Positions 1 to 10,909 of a DNA stretch of 64,000 nt are shown one piece after another. Made by a program: the position numbers and the translations under genes. Source of the DNA: Kondoa malvinella (taxonomy: Eukaryota > Basidiomycota > Agaricostilbomycetes > Agaricostilbales > Kondoaceae); contig BCIM01000009.1 of the NCBI GenBank assembly GCA_039545315.1, forward strand, positions 186,001-250,000, in the 5' to 3' direction. How positions within the stretch are numbered: position 1 is the stretch's first letter; every line of letters begins with the position of its first letter. The notes below the pieces were generated by a model, which worked only from the letters and a program-made list of their open reading frames with translations, did no database searches and had not been told where the DNA came from.

Positions 1-764
1 GCGCGGTGCTTTGCTGGCTGGTGAAGAAAGCAAGAGCGGACTTCGAGGCTTCTGCGAATCTGTCAGTACTTCCCCCTAATCTAGAACCAGGTTACTCACG
101 TGCGGCACATATATAGCATTCGATGAACTACTTCTCTATTGTCGACATTAAGAAGCTGGCGTTCGAGTACTTCACTGCCTTACAATCATGCGACCTCTTA
201 CCGTACAAAGCAAGACTTTCCTCGCCCGAATTGAATACGCACGGCCAAAACCAGCCGTTACTGAAAGCAATCATCTTCGGCGGGACGAACAATCTGGCCA
301 GAGCCAAGCTACCAGAAGCGCGATATGAGGAACGATCTTCTGGTGCTGTTCAAACCGACATATCGTCGCGCGAGCTCAAATACTTCGATGAAACTGGAAG
401 AGTCTTCGTACACCCCTCAAGCATAATGTTCCAGGCTACCAAGATCAGATCTGGGTTCCTTACCTGGGTGAACAAGCAGATCACGACTAAACCGTTCTTG
501 CGAGATTGCGCCGAAGTCGGGCACTGGCCAATCCTCTTGCTTGGGACCATAAAGATGAACACCGAAGCGCACGGAATAGTTCTGGAGAATCAAATGCGCA
601 TGCGATGTTGGAATCGCATCGGTTATCTGAGCGCAGCGCTGAGACGGTTGCTGGCAGCGGAACTGGAGCAGATGTTCGAGCAGCCATCCACTGCGGCTAG
701 CGGAGGGCAGCTCAGTGCTGTTATAGAGACGATGTTACAGCTGATAGAGCTCGATGGCGCTTGA
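1..764 (+). CDS. DExH-box RNA helicase (DHX29/DHX57-like), 3' end only
   Basis: This is the C-terminal part of a large DEAH/RHA-family ATP-dependent RNA helicase; the motor domains lie outside the window. A short exon ending near base 72 (reading ESKSGLRGFCES) joins across an intron with acceptor ATATATAG to the exon starting near 117. The visible region is the end of the helicase-associated domain followed by the OB-fold domain: GRVFVHPSSIMFQ and FLRDCAEVGHWPILLLG match the conserved OB-fold strands of DHX29, DHX57 and YLR419W. Family members act in translation initiation or RNA quality control. Which subfamily this is cannot be decided from the tail. The stop TGA ends 11 bases before the stop of the convergent BRCA2 gene. 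Confidence 0.8.
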
Positions 765-775
765 TAATGGACAAT

Positions 776-3700
776 TTAGCCAGCTCTGACTATCCATTTC
801 GAGCCTCTGTTTGTCGAAAGGAAGATCTCGCCCTCTTTGGCATTATGCCGGCTCCAGCCAGAGGTGCGCACAGGACGTGCATTGGTCACCTGCGTGTATA
901 TATCAGCCTTGAATGCCAAATTCTGTACGAGTGATCTACCCAATAGCGCGTTCCTTCGACCAGAGCGTTCTCGCCCATTGATAGCACGTCATACACCGTG
1001 ATCTGCGCTTCCATGCCATAATCACTTGCTTTCGTATCGCGGGTTCTGACAACGCGGAACGATCTGACGTTGCGAGATGGACAGAGTTCCTGCAAAGTAC
1101 CGTCAACCAAGCGATACAGGCTGTAGTACAAGCTGTTTACCTCGACTTCTCGTCCAACATCTTCTCGCATTGTCTCTTGGAGCACTTTGCTTTGGTGCAG
1201 AGCGGATTGAGAAGCCGAGATCAGCTGTGGTCGCGAAAGCGTGATTCTCGCTAGCTTGCGCTCTCCAGTAGCCTGAAGCTGGTCCACCAGGTCATCACCA
1301 TCAACTGTTTGAGTTGTCAGCTGCATTCGACCACCTTCTCGCATTGCTCACTCGATGTTTCTTCATCCATTGAAGAGACACGACCGAGATCGGCAATGCC
1401 AGCAGTTTCAGCCAGGTGCTCTGCAAGTTCCACAAGTCTGGAGACAGTATTCTGGCATGTCTCAAGAGCGGTTTCATATGCCCGAGTGCGAGTTCGCTGT
1501 CACCATACGAATCAGCTCGGTCCGGCTTGTTTTGTGGCAAAGGCGTACCTCATAGTCGACCTGCCGCTGTACTTCCTCCTTCTCATCCCAAGGCGGAACT
1601 TCTCTTGGATCTTTGCCCGCTTCGCTATAGCCTATTGGGTAGATGCGAACGATGGTCAGATCCAGTAAAGTAGCGACTCCGCCTTCTGGTGATAAGGAGC
1701 GCAAAGACGCAACGTAGATCTGTTTCTGGAACCCTAGCTTGGCGTCCCAGTCTGTCAGAGAGGAAGAATTGCTTGAGATGGTCAACACGGATGAATTGGC
1801 CGCTTCGAGCACATCGCTTGCTTCTCGAGTGACGTCCAGCTGACAAACGATCAGTCTCATTCACTTGAATAAGCTCGAGACTGTACCTTTGCCCCAGTGA
1901 TAGCGATCTTTGAACCGACCGCCAGCTTGCCTCGCTTTGCAGCATGTTCCAGCACAATATCAGCTTTCACACCGATCCTATACCAACCGTCCGACATCTC
2001 GAAGCCACATACAGTCGGCCCATCAGGTATCATAGGCAATCCATCAAGACCTAACGGTTGTTGGCTGGCTGAAACTGGATCTGGCTCTTTCCAGAATATC
2101 TGAGAGACGACCAGGACGAGCGGACTTCCAGCTGGTGAATCGCGTTCTTGAATTCGCTTGACCGCTGAACGATTGGCTTGATTGATTTCCCATTCGTATC
2201 TAGTCTAACGTCAGCCTTCATTCCGAAGCTGCGTGGTAGGCATACCGATACAGTAACTGTCGTAATACCTCATCATAATTCCACCAATTATCCAGCTCGT
2301 CCGGTTTCGCCTTGATCAAGCAACCCAATTTCCAAACAATCAAGCTCCAATGGTTCTGTACCCAACTGTCATCGACCAAAGTTGCGCCTCGTGAATGCAA
2401 GTCGTGAGTCGCTTCTTGCCAGCCTTGTGCTCCTGTAGAAGTAAGGAAAGTGATTTGCCCAGCGTTGACGGAATCGATATAGACGACTTCTTCTGGTCTG
2501 TCTTGTCGTCAGCTAAATCTTCAATCAACAGGATAGTACTCACATGCCGACCGCAAGGAGAGAATAAGGCGACAGCTGTCCAGGTTCTATTCCATACTCT
2601 TGCATGCTCTGCCGTTCTCGCTCTATGCCAAACTCAGCACTTCTTATAAATGCGAATAAATCCACTCACTGGACAGATCAAACACTCTGCCTTTACCACC
2701 GGACCTCTTGACGATTCGCTGACTCGCACCTCGCCCCGGTTGACTACTCCTCTGACTACTCTGCTCCTCTTCAAGCCTCAACAACTTGTCCCTTTCCCTC
2801 GCAGACTTTTTCAGCTCATCCAATTTTTCCTACCAGACGCTATAAGTGACAGGACTGCTAATGTGGAAGATACAGTACTGACCTGTGTAGGTCGTACGCC
2901 GCCTTTGAAAGGAGGCACAAACTTCTTTTTCAGCTGAACAGACGGAGCAGGTAAGATAGAAATGTTGATTTTTTTCGGTCGGAGCGTAGGTTTGAGCAAA
3001 GGTGCTTTGAAAGGTTGTAAAGCAGGTTGAGGTGAGAAGACGGATTGGGCGTTGCGGGTAGGAGGTCGGAAAGGTGATGGAGTGATTGTTCGATTGGTTT
3101 GAATGGCAGGTCGTTTCAGTATCGGTCGAGCTGGGGTTTGGGAAGCAACAGCGGGTCGTTCTGGTAGTGCTAGAGCATCTGGTGATGAAGCGTTTTGTAC
3201 TTGAGCTAGAGGATGTCGTTTCGATTGCGATTGCGAAGGAGCTGATGGTAAAGGTCGAGAAATTCGATTGGTAATGGGTGAATCGATCATGCTTTCATCT
3301 GCTTCGTGAAGAGGTGAAGCGAGTATTCGTTCAGCTCGTTCTCTAGCTTGTGTCGAAGGAGCTTGAACGTTTCCACCAGCAGCAGTTTTGAACATTGTTG
3401 AGAAATCATGCAGAGGTGGAGAGTCTGGCGGCAAATCAAAACCAGGTGAAGAAGTAAGCGCAAAGAGTTGTTCTGCTTTCCTACGAGAGGCGCTTGATGG
3501 TTCGCTGACTGCTTTCCCTCCTGCTGTCGTGAAGCCCAGATTAGCGAGGGATCGATTGTACACAGGCGGAGAATGTTGAGGTGCTGCAAGATCTTCTGCT
3601 TGCGAAGAAGTAGGCGCAAACAATTGTTGCGCGCGAAGTAGGGATTGTTCAGATGGTGCCGAGACTGCTTTCCCTCCGCCTGTCTGAAACCCGAGATTGG

Positions 3701-4322
3701 CAAAGCTAGGTTTCTTGAGCAAGATTTCAGATTGTGAGAGTTGACTCGATGGAATGAAGCCGTCGTCCACTGGCTGGGAAGAAGCGAGGAACCGTTGGGC
3801 TCGAGCTAGTGCTGCTTCAGAAGGTGGTTTGACAGCTTGTCCGCCGCCTGTAGTGAATCCTAAGCTCTCAAAGTCTGCTGGTGGTTCCTCTGGTTCTTGC
3901 TGAGATGGTTGACGCGAACTAGAGGTGATCTCTTGCGTTGCGAGTAGCAGACCTTCCTCTTCCAACGCGCTTTCTTGGCCCCAATACTGCTCTTCTTCAT
4001 CTTGCGAAGCAGGAAGCACTCCAGATAGAAGAGCGTTGGATCCACCAGTAGCAGGAACAAAGACCTCTTCCTCCTCGACACCAATTTCCGCATCGCCCTG
4101 CATGGATCCAATTGGCGCTTCCTCTTGCAGCAAAGCAGGGTCCAACTCTTCACCATCGCTCTCGGCGGCTTGTATAACAGGTACATTGTCTAGGTCATAG
4201 TCCAAGTCTGACCAATCGGCGCCTTCCAAACCTTGAAGCAGTTCAGAGAAATCATCTTGTTCCGTTTCCCGACGCGGTCTCTTGCTCGGTCTCTCTTCCA
4301 ATTCGAGGTAACCCGAGTCCAT
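776..4322 (-). CDS. BRCA2: BRCA2 / Brh2 homologous-recombination mediator
   Basis: This protein loads Rad51 on single-stranded DNA in homologous recombination. The N-terminal exon (2811-4322) starts MDSGYLELEE, has a basic patch (SKRPRRE), long acidic stretches and four BRC repeats at residues 151-335. Downstream exons give the complete DNA-binding domain. The helical domain reads WVQNHWSLIVWKLG. OB1 reads MSDGWYRIGVKADIVLEHAA then GKLAVGSKIAITGA. OB2 contains LGFQKQIYVASLRSLSPEGG. A C-terminal OB fold is split by a 50-base intron (890-939) that joins EGTRYW to VTNARPVRTSGW. The last exon ends FLSTNRGSKWIVRAG. Several introns interrupt 2040-2810. It is divergent from IST1 (277 bases between starts). 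Family identity is certain; the precise splicing of the helical and OB regions is inferred. Confidence 0.93.
3318..3872 (-). repeat. Four BRC repeats inside BRCA2
   Basis: There are four roughly 30-residue repeats with the BRC pattern F-x-T-x-x-G-x-x-V followed by an A-x-x-hydrophobic motif. They lie at residues 151-180 (FTTGGGQAV..RAQRFLA), 207-236 (FQTGGGKAV..RAQQLFA), 259-288 (FTTAGGKAV..KAEQLFA) and 307-335 (FKTAAGGNV..RAERILA). BRC repeats bind Rad51 through the F-x-x-A/G-type motif. The first three keep the Phe, Thr and Gly-Lys/Gln-Ala-Val core; the fourth is more diverged (an AAGGN core in place of GGGKA). Confidence 0.9.
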
Positions 4323-4599
4323 CTCTTTTTGAAGAGTCGTTGTTGCAGATGTGCTCGAATATCAAAACAAACTTTGTATCGAGCGCGTCTTTTGAGGCGC
4401 AACGACGTGTCTCGACTGAAGCTGCCTGAAATTGCTCGCATAGCCGCATTAGACTGACTAGAAGCAGACCTATCATCACTAGAAGCACGCCATAGCAAAA
4501 AAGGCGAGGCGAATTACGACACTCGTCAGTCGTTCCCACTTGGCTATTCTGAGGCAGGACGATCTACCGCACCCTACACCTCCTGCTCTTGACCGGACA

Positions 4600-5710
4600 A
4601 TGTCTTCAGCACATGCCGTACGCTTCAAAGTGCAAATCAAGCTATGCATCCAGAAATTACGCACCGTTAGCGCAAAGAAGGTACGACCTGACTGTCATCT
4701 CTGCCTTACAGTCGATAATATGGCAGTGTAAAGGAAGCTATGAATAAAAAGGAAAGAAGGACTATAGCTTCTTTGCTTGAGAAGAGCAAGGTTGAAACTG
4801 CTGCTTATGTGCGTCATCTGTTGCTCTATCGGATTAGCATGCTGAGCGTCAAGTCGATGCAAAATAGCGCGTAGAGACTATCGTGAATGAAGAGGTAAAG
4901 TCCATGCAACGCTTCCCTTCTAGGTAGCGAATAAAGTGCTTTGTATCAGATCCTCATTGAACTGCTTGAAGTGCTCGAATTGTATTGCGAGTTATGTACA
5001 GCACGGTTTGGTCTGATAGAACAATCAAGGTAACGCTATTACGCACCTTTATCCAATCAAAAGCTAATAGCAAAGCAGGGACATTGACCCAGCCATTCAA
5101 GAAGCCGTTGCGGGCATCCTTCACGCCTCTCCCAAAACAGACATTAAAGAACTACACACGCTCTCCAACCTGTTCATGAATCACTATGGTCGAGAATTCG
5201 CGTTGAAATGCATTGAAAACAAGGACGAGATTGTGCCCAAAAGAATAACGGACAAGTTGGTGATTCATACGCCCTCGAAGGAATTGGTGGATCTGTATTT
5301 GTTTGAGATTGCGAAAGCTTATGGGGTCAGTCTGTCTTCTATGGCTGATGCTAAGCTGATATCTTGGAATAGGTACAATGGGAACCTGATGCGCCAAGTA
5401 AGCCTGGAGCAGAGCCGCTTGAGGAAGCCTCGGTGCGTGATCCTCTCGGGCAGGCCCTACCAGAGCTTAGGGCAAGAGTTGTCATGCACAGCTCGAAGAG
5501 ACAGCGGAAGAACGAGAAGCCCTCTCGAAATTACCTTCAACCCAGCCACCGGATCCATCTGAAGCTGATCATACAGTTGTCATCAAGGACCTTTCAGCAT
5601 CACCGCCCAAAAGCGTCGTCTCGCCCAGTACAGGCAAGTCAAAAGAAGATGATGAATACGAAGCGATGCAGAAACGGTTTGCTGCTTTGACTGCACTAAA
5701 GAAGAAATGA
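4600..5710 (+). CDS. IST1: IST1, ESCRT-III-like regulator of Vps4
   Basis: Ist1 binds Did2/CHMP1 and Vps4 to regulate ESCRT-III disassembly at endosomes and in abscission. The first exon reads MSSAHAVRFKVQIKLCIQKL. It is followed by KERRTIASLLEKSKVETA and ETIVNEEVK (the ESCRT-III-like helical core), then DIDPAIQEAVAGILHASPKT, KELHTLSNLFMNHYGREFAL and KELVDLYLFEIAKAYGV, all hallmarks of the Ist1 domain. The variable middle is proline and glutamate rich. The C-terminus, DEYEAMQKRFAALTALKKK, fits a MIT-interacting motif. An in-frame ATG at 4540 exists, but the family alignment starts at 4600. At least four short introns are present, for example after VSAKK near 4681. It shares a divergent promoter with BRCA2. 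Confidence 0.92.
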
Positions 5711-5836
5711 TTGGGCATTGTATGATAGCCAAAAGAGTGTGCAAAGGGATCTGCCAGATTGTTATAGCGCCGCGGTAGACCGTCAACATCCACGACTCTG
5801 CCTCGAACATGTTATTGCTATAATAACGTATATAAT

Positions 5837-7481
5837 ATGGCATTGGATAAGAAGCCGTACAGAGCTGGCTTGGGGACAATAGGTGAGCAGCTGTTCTTGA
5901 CAATATATTCCCGCGCAATAGCCGAACCAGATTTATGCTTGCAGAGGGTTTCGTTATTGGAGGCCTGGTGCGTTTAGCCTCTCTTCGCTTCAAGGTCGTT
6001 GCTGAATTGTTACAACAGGCAGCATGTACATCCGTCACAGTGACAAACCCTATGGTCCGCTTGAACGCATTAAGCCCATGCCAAAGAGCTGATGTGATAG
6101 ATAGGAAGTCGCAAAGACCCGCCTACAGCTAGATGGAGAACTACAATCATCTCGTAAAGCTTCCGCCCTCGCAGGCTCGTCAACAGCAACACCCTATGTT
6201 CGAGTGTACAACAATGCCTTTGATGCCTTGCGCAAGATCTGGAAGTTTGAAGGTCTTTCAGGTATACAACGTGGTTTGGGCGCTGCGTATGCCTATCAGA
6301 TCCTCTTGTATGCTTTTCTCCTTCTGCTTGTATCGTCCCTGACAAAGAAATTAGGAACGGTTTTCGATTGGGTCTATATGACCCTATGCGAATTCAAATC
6401 AACTACCTAGCTGGTTACTCCGCAGCAGAACATATAGTACCCATCAACATCCTTTCTGGTGCACTCAGCGGTGTATTGGGCGCAATGGCTGGTAACCCGC
6501 TCTTCCTCGTCAAAGCTCGAATGCAAGCCTATTCAGCTTTCAACCCCGTTGGCGCGCAGCATCATTACACCTCTGTTCCGCATGCACTCTCGAGTATAGT
6601 CAAAGCGGAAGGTGTGAAAGGTCTGGCGAGAGGGATGGATGCCGCTATGCTTAGAACGGCAATGGGTAGCAGTGTGCAATTGCCGGCGTATAATTTGGCG
6701 AAACAACAGCTGGTCAAGAATGGTCTGGCGCCAGAGAAGAGCTTTTGGACTTATCTGGTCAGCTCGATGTTTTCGGTGAGCGAGACGGTCCGATGGAGTG
6801 AAATCAAGCTGATATAGCAACAGGGGCTTTGTGTTCTCGGGATGATGCAGCCAGCAGGTCCGTCGGGTTGGCTTATGTCGTATCTGTGGCTGAATGCGTA
6901 CTGTATGGACAGATACCGCCCTGACGAGAATGTACAACCAGAGTCCAAACGCAATAGGGCCCGACGGCAAGCCAAGAGGCCTGCTCTACAAGTTGGTAAT
7001 CACTGCTCCTATCTGTGCACTGCTGAGGTGGTGCACAGAAACCCGATAGATTGTCTGCTCAAGACGCTGAAAGCAGAAGGACCAGGAGGATGGTACAAAG
7101 GCTCGCTTGCTCACTTATTACGGATAGGACCGCATACTGCTATTACCTTGGTGAGTGTTCTGAATCTTTCTTTTCAGCAAAGGCTGATGATGGACTTAGG
7201 TTGCAAACGAGCTGGTCAGTCATCCCGAACATCCAAATGTGGCCGAGCTGACGTCGAATACAGTACGGTCAATGGTATCTAGCGTATTTAAATGGAGATA
7301 CACCGCCGCCGATACCAGCTTGAAAATGTATATGCTGGAAACAGCGAATTTTCAGGATACTGTGCACAACTTCCTCCATCCGACTCGTCTACTACCAGCC
7401 CAGCTGCCCCTATATAGAACTCTTCATGACGCTTTGAAAGCAGCTGCGAGACTTGCTAGTCCAGCTATTGGCCCTAGATGA
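5837..7481 (+). CDS. OAC1: Mitochondrial carrier, oxaloacetate/sulfate type (OAC1/SLC25A34-35)
   Basis: An inner-membrane solute carrier with three tandem two-helix repeats. Splicing from the ATG at 5837 (MALDKKPYRAGLGTIE) gives GFVIGGLAACTSVTVTNP, then MEVAKTRLQLDGELQ, the first carrier signature. The second repeat reads GNPLFLVKARMQAYS, with the substrate-contact region GLYDPMRIQI. The third contains MMQPADTALTRMYNQSPN and GGWYKGSLAHLLRIGPHTAI. The TALTRMYNQ motif is diagnostic of the Oac1 branch, which transports oxaloacetate, sulfate and related dicarboxylates. After the last helix a tail of about 70 residues (7215-7481) follows, longer than usual. The stop is 5 bases from the stop of the convergent subunit e gene. 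Confidence 0.88.
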
Positions 7482-7486
7482 GCATA

Positions 7487-7993
7487 TCACAGCATTATCG
7501 GCAGAGACAGAGACGAACTGCTCTTGTTTTTCTCCTTCTCCTCCCACTACAAAGCCCAGTAATCATCAATACATTGCCAATAATACCTTTTCGTGAGGAT
7601 GCTTACCTCTAAGTGAGCTTCTTTTACAAATCGTTTGCGGTCCTCTATCAGCTGCTGCTCAACATCCTTGTCCTGCTTCGCTTGTAATGTTCGGCGATGT
7701 AGCACTCCATAAACGATTCCGGAGACTACCGCAGTATAGCGAACGACCTGTAACGCGGGACGAACACAGGTTCAGCCTGCTATTCTATGTGCTACGAGCT
7801 TTTGTCCGGCAGGGGCTGCGAGCTTTTCTCTGGCAGTGTAGAGCAATTGCAAGGCATAATCGAGATTTGCTCGCTTGTTCGAAAGTTTGCGAATGGTATC
7901 GTTCAAACAGCACAGGCGAGGCTTGCAACAGGGTATATGTGTTCTCGGGTACAGAGCACCTAGACTCACGTTGACGAGAGGACTGGGTGCCAT
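7487..7993 (-). CDS. TIM11: ATP synthase subunit e (mitochondrial F1Fo)
   Basis: A small inner-membrane subunit needed for ATP synthase dimers and cristae shape. Exon 1 encodes only MAPSPLVN. An unusually long intron for this window (about 215 bases, GTGAGT to TTACAG) leads to VVRYTAVVSGIVYGVLHRRT, a single membrane helix with the GxxxG-like SGIVYG motif, then the charged coiled tail LQAKQDKDVEQQLIEDRK. A second intron (GTAAGC to TTTGTAG) gives the ending WEEKEKNKSSSSLSLPIML; without that splice the protein would end near 7554. The family is clear from the order of N-terminus, helix and charged tail; the last exon is inferred. It lies 144 bases downstream of GABA aminotransferase on the same strand. 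Confidence 0.8.
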
Positions 7994-8137
7994 TTTGTGG
8001 TGGAGAAGGGAGAAGCGAGAGATTGCTCATGTTGACGAACTCGGCCAAATCAAGCGGGCAATCGAAACTTGTAGCTAGAGCTCTGAGTGTGCTGCGCACA
8101 AGGCGGGCCACCCCTTGTCCATTTGAAACTAGCTGGA

Positions 8138-10147
8138 TTACATTTCATTCAATACAGACTCTGCCCTGTCGAGGAAAATGTCCGAGTGCTGTTGCCCATA
8201 GACCAGCATTGGCCTGAGACGAACAGACCGATCGCCGCAGCCACCCTGAGCCCTTAGTGTGAGCTGTGGCATCATCGCAAAGTGAAGACATACCATGTTG
8301 ACACCTTTGGAACGCATCTTGCCAACGAAAGCATCCCTATGAGCAGCATCCGGCATATCGAAAGCAAGGAAAGTCCCTTGACCTCGGACAGCAGACATCT
8401 TGCCAGCACCAGCACCGCTCTTGGCCATGTCTTTCAGTGCTTTGTATAGATCACTGCCTACTTGAGCAGTTTTCTGAACCAAGTCTTGCTCGCGAATGAC
8501 TTTGATGGTCTCTCTCGCTATGAGAGCTTTCGTTGGTTCGCCAACCCAAGCTAAACTGCGTGTGAGAGATGGGATGAGTGCTGTGATATGCACGAACTGT
8601 TAAAGCTGCGGACTGGTCAGGTCGAGACATAGGATGGGTTGAGCAAACTCACTTTCGGAATGGCAGATTCGCTCTGGTCTCTTTCGCATGGTAGAAACCA
8701 GCAGCTTGCATCTTCTCTGCGCAATAGTTAAGTTTTGCTTCAGGCTGCTGTGGGCAGGCTTACTCGAGAACGAGACAAAGTCGGGAGGAGTGTCTAATTC
8801 CCACGCTTCATGCGCCCAGAATCGTCTGTAGAAAGTTTAGTCAGCGGCAAGCATCTCAAGGGAAAGCTAACCCAGTAGCGCCAACACCGGTCTGTACTTC
8901 ATCCACGATAAAGCTCATATTGTGCCTCGTTGTGATGTCCCTCAAGCCACGGAAGAATGCAGGTGAAGCGTGATTATCGCCTCCCTCTGCATTCGAAATC
9001 AGAACCTTCCTTTACCAGGGAGAATGAACTGACCAGCTTGGATCGGCTCGACAATGATAGCAGCGACAGGTCGAGTAGATTTGAGTTCCTCAATCTTTGC
9101 TTCGACTTGTTTGAGCGTAACTTCTTCTGCTTTCTTGTTTTCTTCGAGATAATCTTCGAAAGGATACTGAATGGCTGGCCATTCGATCGCAGGCCAAGGG
9201 AAAGCAGGTACATCGACCTACTACAAATCAGTCTCAACTCGTATGAGCAATAGACTCGGGGCTGACTTTATGAATCGCTTTTGATCTCGTCAAACTCAAA
9301 GTACCCATTAAACGACCATGAAAAGCGCCAGTAAAGCTCATCACGCTCAAATCCGGACTTCCAGGCGCGTTGTTTTTCATGCAGGAGGAAAGCTCTTCCG
9401 GGCTGAAGGAAGCGTTTTCACCTCGTTCCCTTGCGCGATACGCAAAGAACGCAGCCTTCATAGCGCCCTCGTTGGCGCAACTGCCACACATTTGCGTGAA
9501 AAGGTTGTTGAGACCTTGGGGCGCGACGCTGAGCAGACCGTCTTCAATCGATTTCTGCCAGCCTGCGTTTGGGAAGACTGCTAAAGCTGGCCGGTTGATG
9601 CTGTGAAATACTAGACCCTTAGCTAACAATCGTAATGCTCAGCGGTTCCCTACGCTGCAGTGATGAATTCATCCTGTATGCGTTGTTAGCTCACAATGGA
9701 GATTTCGGAGTGGATCATAGCCCACTGATTTAGCTAGCTCGAGGAGCTTTGGGTGATTGCTGCACACTGAGATGAGTATAGCACCGAGCGAAGCGGCATC
9801 GCAGCGGACTAGCCTATCGGTATTGATGCTACCGAATCTATTAGTACCAGCTTTATAGCAGCCAATCATATCTCACCAATTTGAGCATACAGGTCCAACA
9901 GCTTGTTTTTATCGACATCCTGGAGGTAGTTGCCTATGCTTTCCGCATAGTCCGCGACCAATACATGGGCTCTATCGTCCTGAAACTGCGAGATGCCTTG
10001 AGAAGCAGCTTTTGATTTCGGTCCTGGAATCTGCTGTGTTCGCACGACTGGCGCAGGTGGTTCATTGGGGAAGATTTGAGAAGAGACAGAGGCGTAGGAT
10101 CGTCTGCCAAGTCGTGCAGCGGACGAAGACAGCCTCAAGCTCGACAT
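8138..10147 (-). CDS. UGA1: 4-aminobutyrate aminotransferase (GABA transaminase)
   Basis: A PLP-dependent class-III aminotransferase that converts GABA and 2-oxoglutarate to succinic semialdehyde and glutamate, in the GABA shunt. The start [20 protein letters not shown] looks like a mitochondrial presequence (an in-frame upstream ATG exists at 10189). Diagnostic stretches, spread over several exons, are [75 protein letters not shown] (the PLP aspartate) and [14 protein letters not shown], whose lysine forms the Schiff base. The C-terminus reads [20 protein letters not shown]. Length and motif order match fungal GatA/Uga1. Mitochondrial location is inferred from the N-terminus; budding yeast Uga1 is cytosolic. 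Confidence 0.93.
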
Positions 10148-10909
10148 GACGCGCTTGTTCTCGAATCTCGGGTAGATGATGACACGCAAAGAGCCCAGTC
10201 AGGCGGTAGAGCTAAGCGGCCTGGTCTAATATTTTAGAATGGGAACTTTGCCTTGAAGCGCGGCGCTAACGAAAGTTCCGCTCTGAGAGTTCCTAGGGCA
10301 GACTTTGCACACAAAGATTCTTGGTCCTGATATTTCAGGCTGCTGCTGTTTGCTTGCTTGTTATGATGATGAGGTCCCATCTACGCCTATCCAGTTGAGT
10401 TAGCCTGCTAAGCTTCGGTCGAGATGCCGAAAAAATCGTCTCCGCACAGAAAGACTCTCTTCCCCAAAAGACCACAAACAACCGTCGCTCTCCCTTCCGC
10501 CATAGCCACATAGAATCGCTTGAGCTCCGTGAGTTGCCATCCTCGATTCGCGAACAGCATGCAAAAGTCTGCGCTTTCCAAAAGAAGCGGGGCTTCGACC
10601 ATGCAAGATAAGCGTTTTTGGCGATACTCGTGCTGAAATCAATGGTCATGTAGGCTCGCGCTGTGTTGGTTTATACATTTCCTCTCCTCCCCAGCGACAA
10701 AAGCGACCCCCAGCGAACTACCAGCGAGCTAGCCCTCAACGGCTTACCTTCGATTCTTTGTGTCAATTCTACCGAAGGGCTCAAGGTCTCAGAAAACAAG
10801 TACAAAGCTGCGATACAGCAACAATCCAAAACACCAATACTCGAATTACCTTTGTGTTTTTCGCTTTTCGTCTATTTTGTTTCCTCCTTCCCTTTCCTTT
10901 TGACGCATC
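10148..10909. other. Divergent intergenic region, GABA transaminase / bHLH factor
   Basis: These 762 bases separate two divergent starts. Overlapping minus-strand open frames (largest 104 residues, 10335-10649) have no recognisable family or intron pattern and are not called. The stretch just before the bHLH start (about 10855-10908) is strongly pyrimidine rich (TTTTCG, CTCCTTCCCTTTCC), as in leaders of well-expressed fungal genes. A plus-strand ATG at 10663 opens a 107-residue frame that overlaps the bHLH start in another frame and could act as an upstream ORF. Confidence 0.4.

Noticed and set aside
10335..10649. Minus-strand 104-residue frame upstream of the bHLH gene
   Set aside because: No family, no intron logic, and it lies in a divergent promoter; overlapping frames are equally open.
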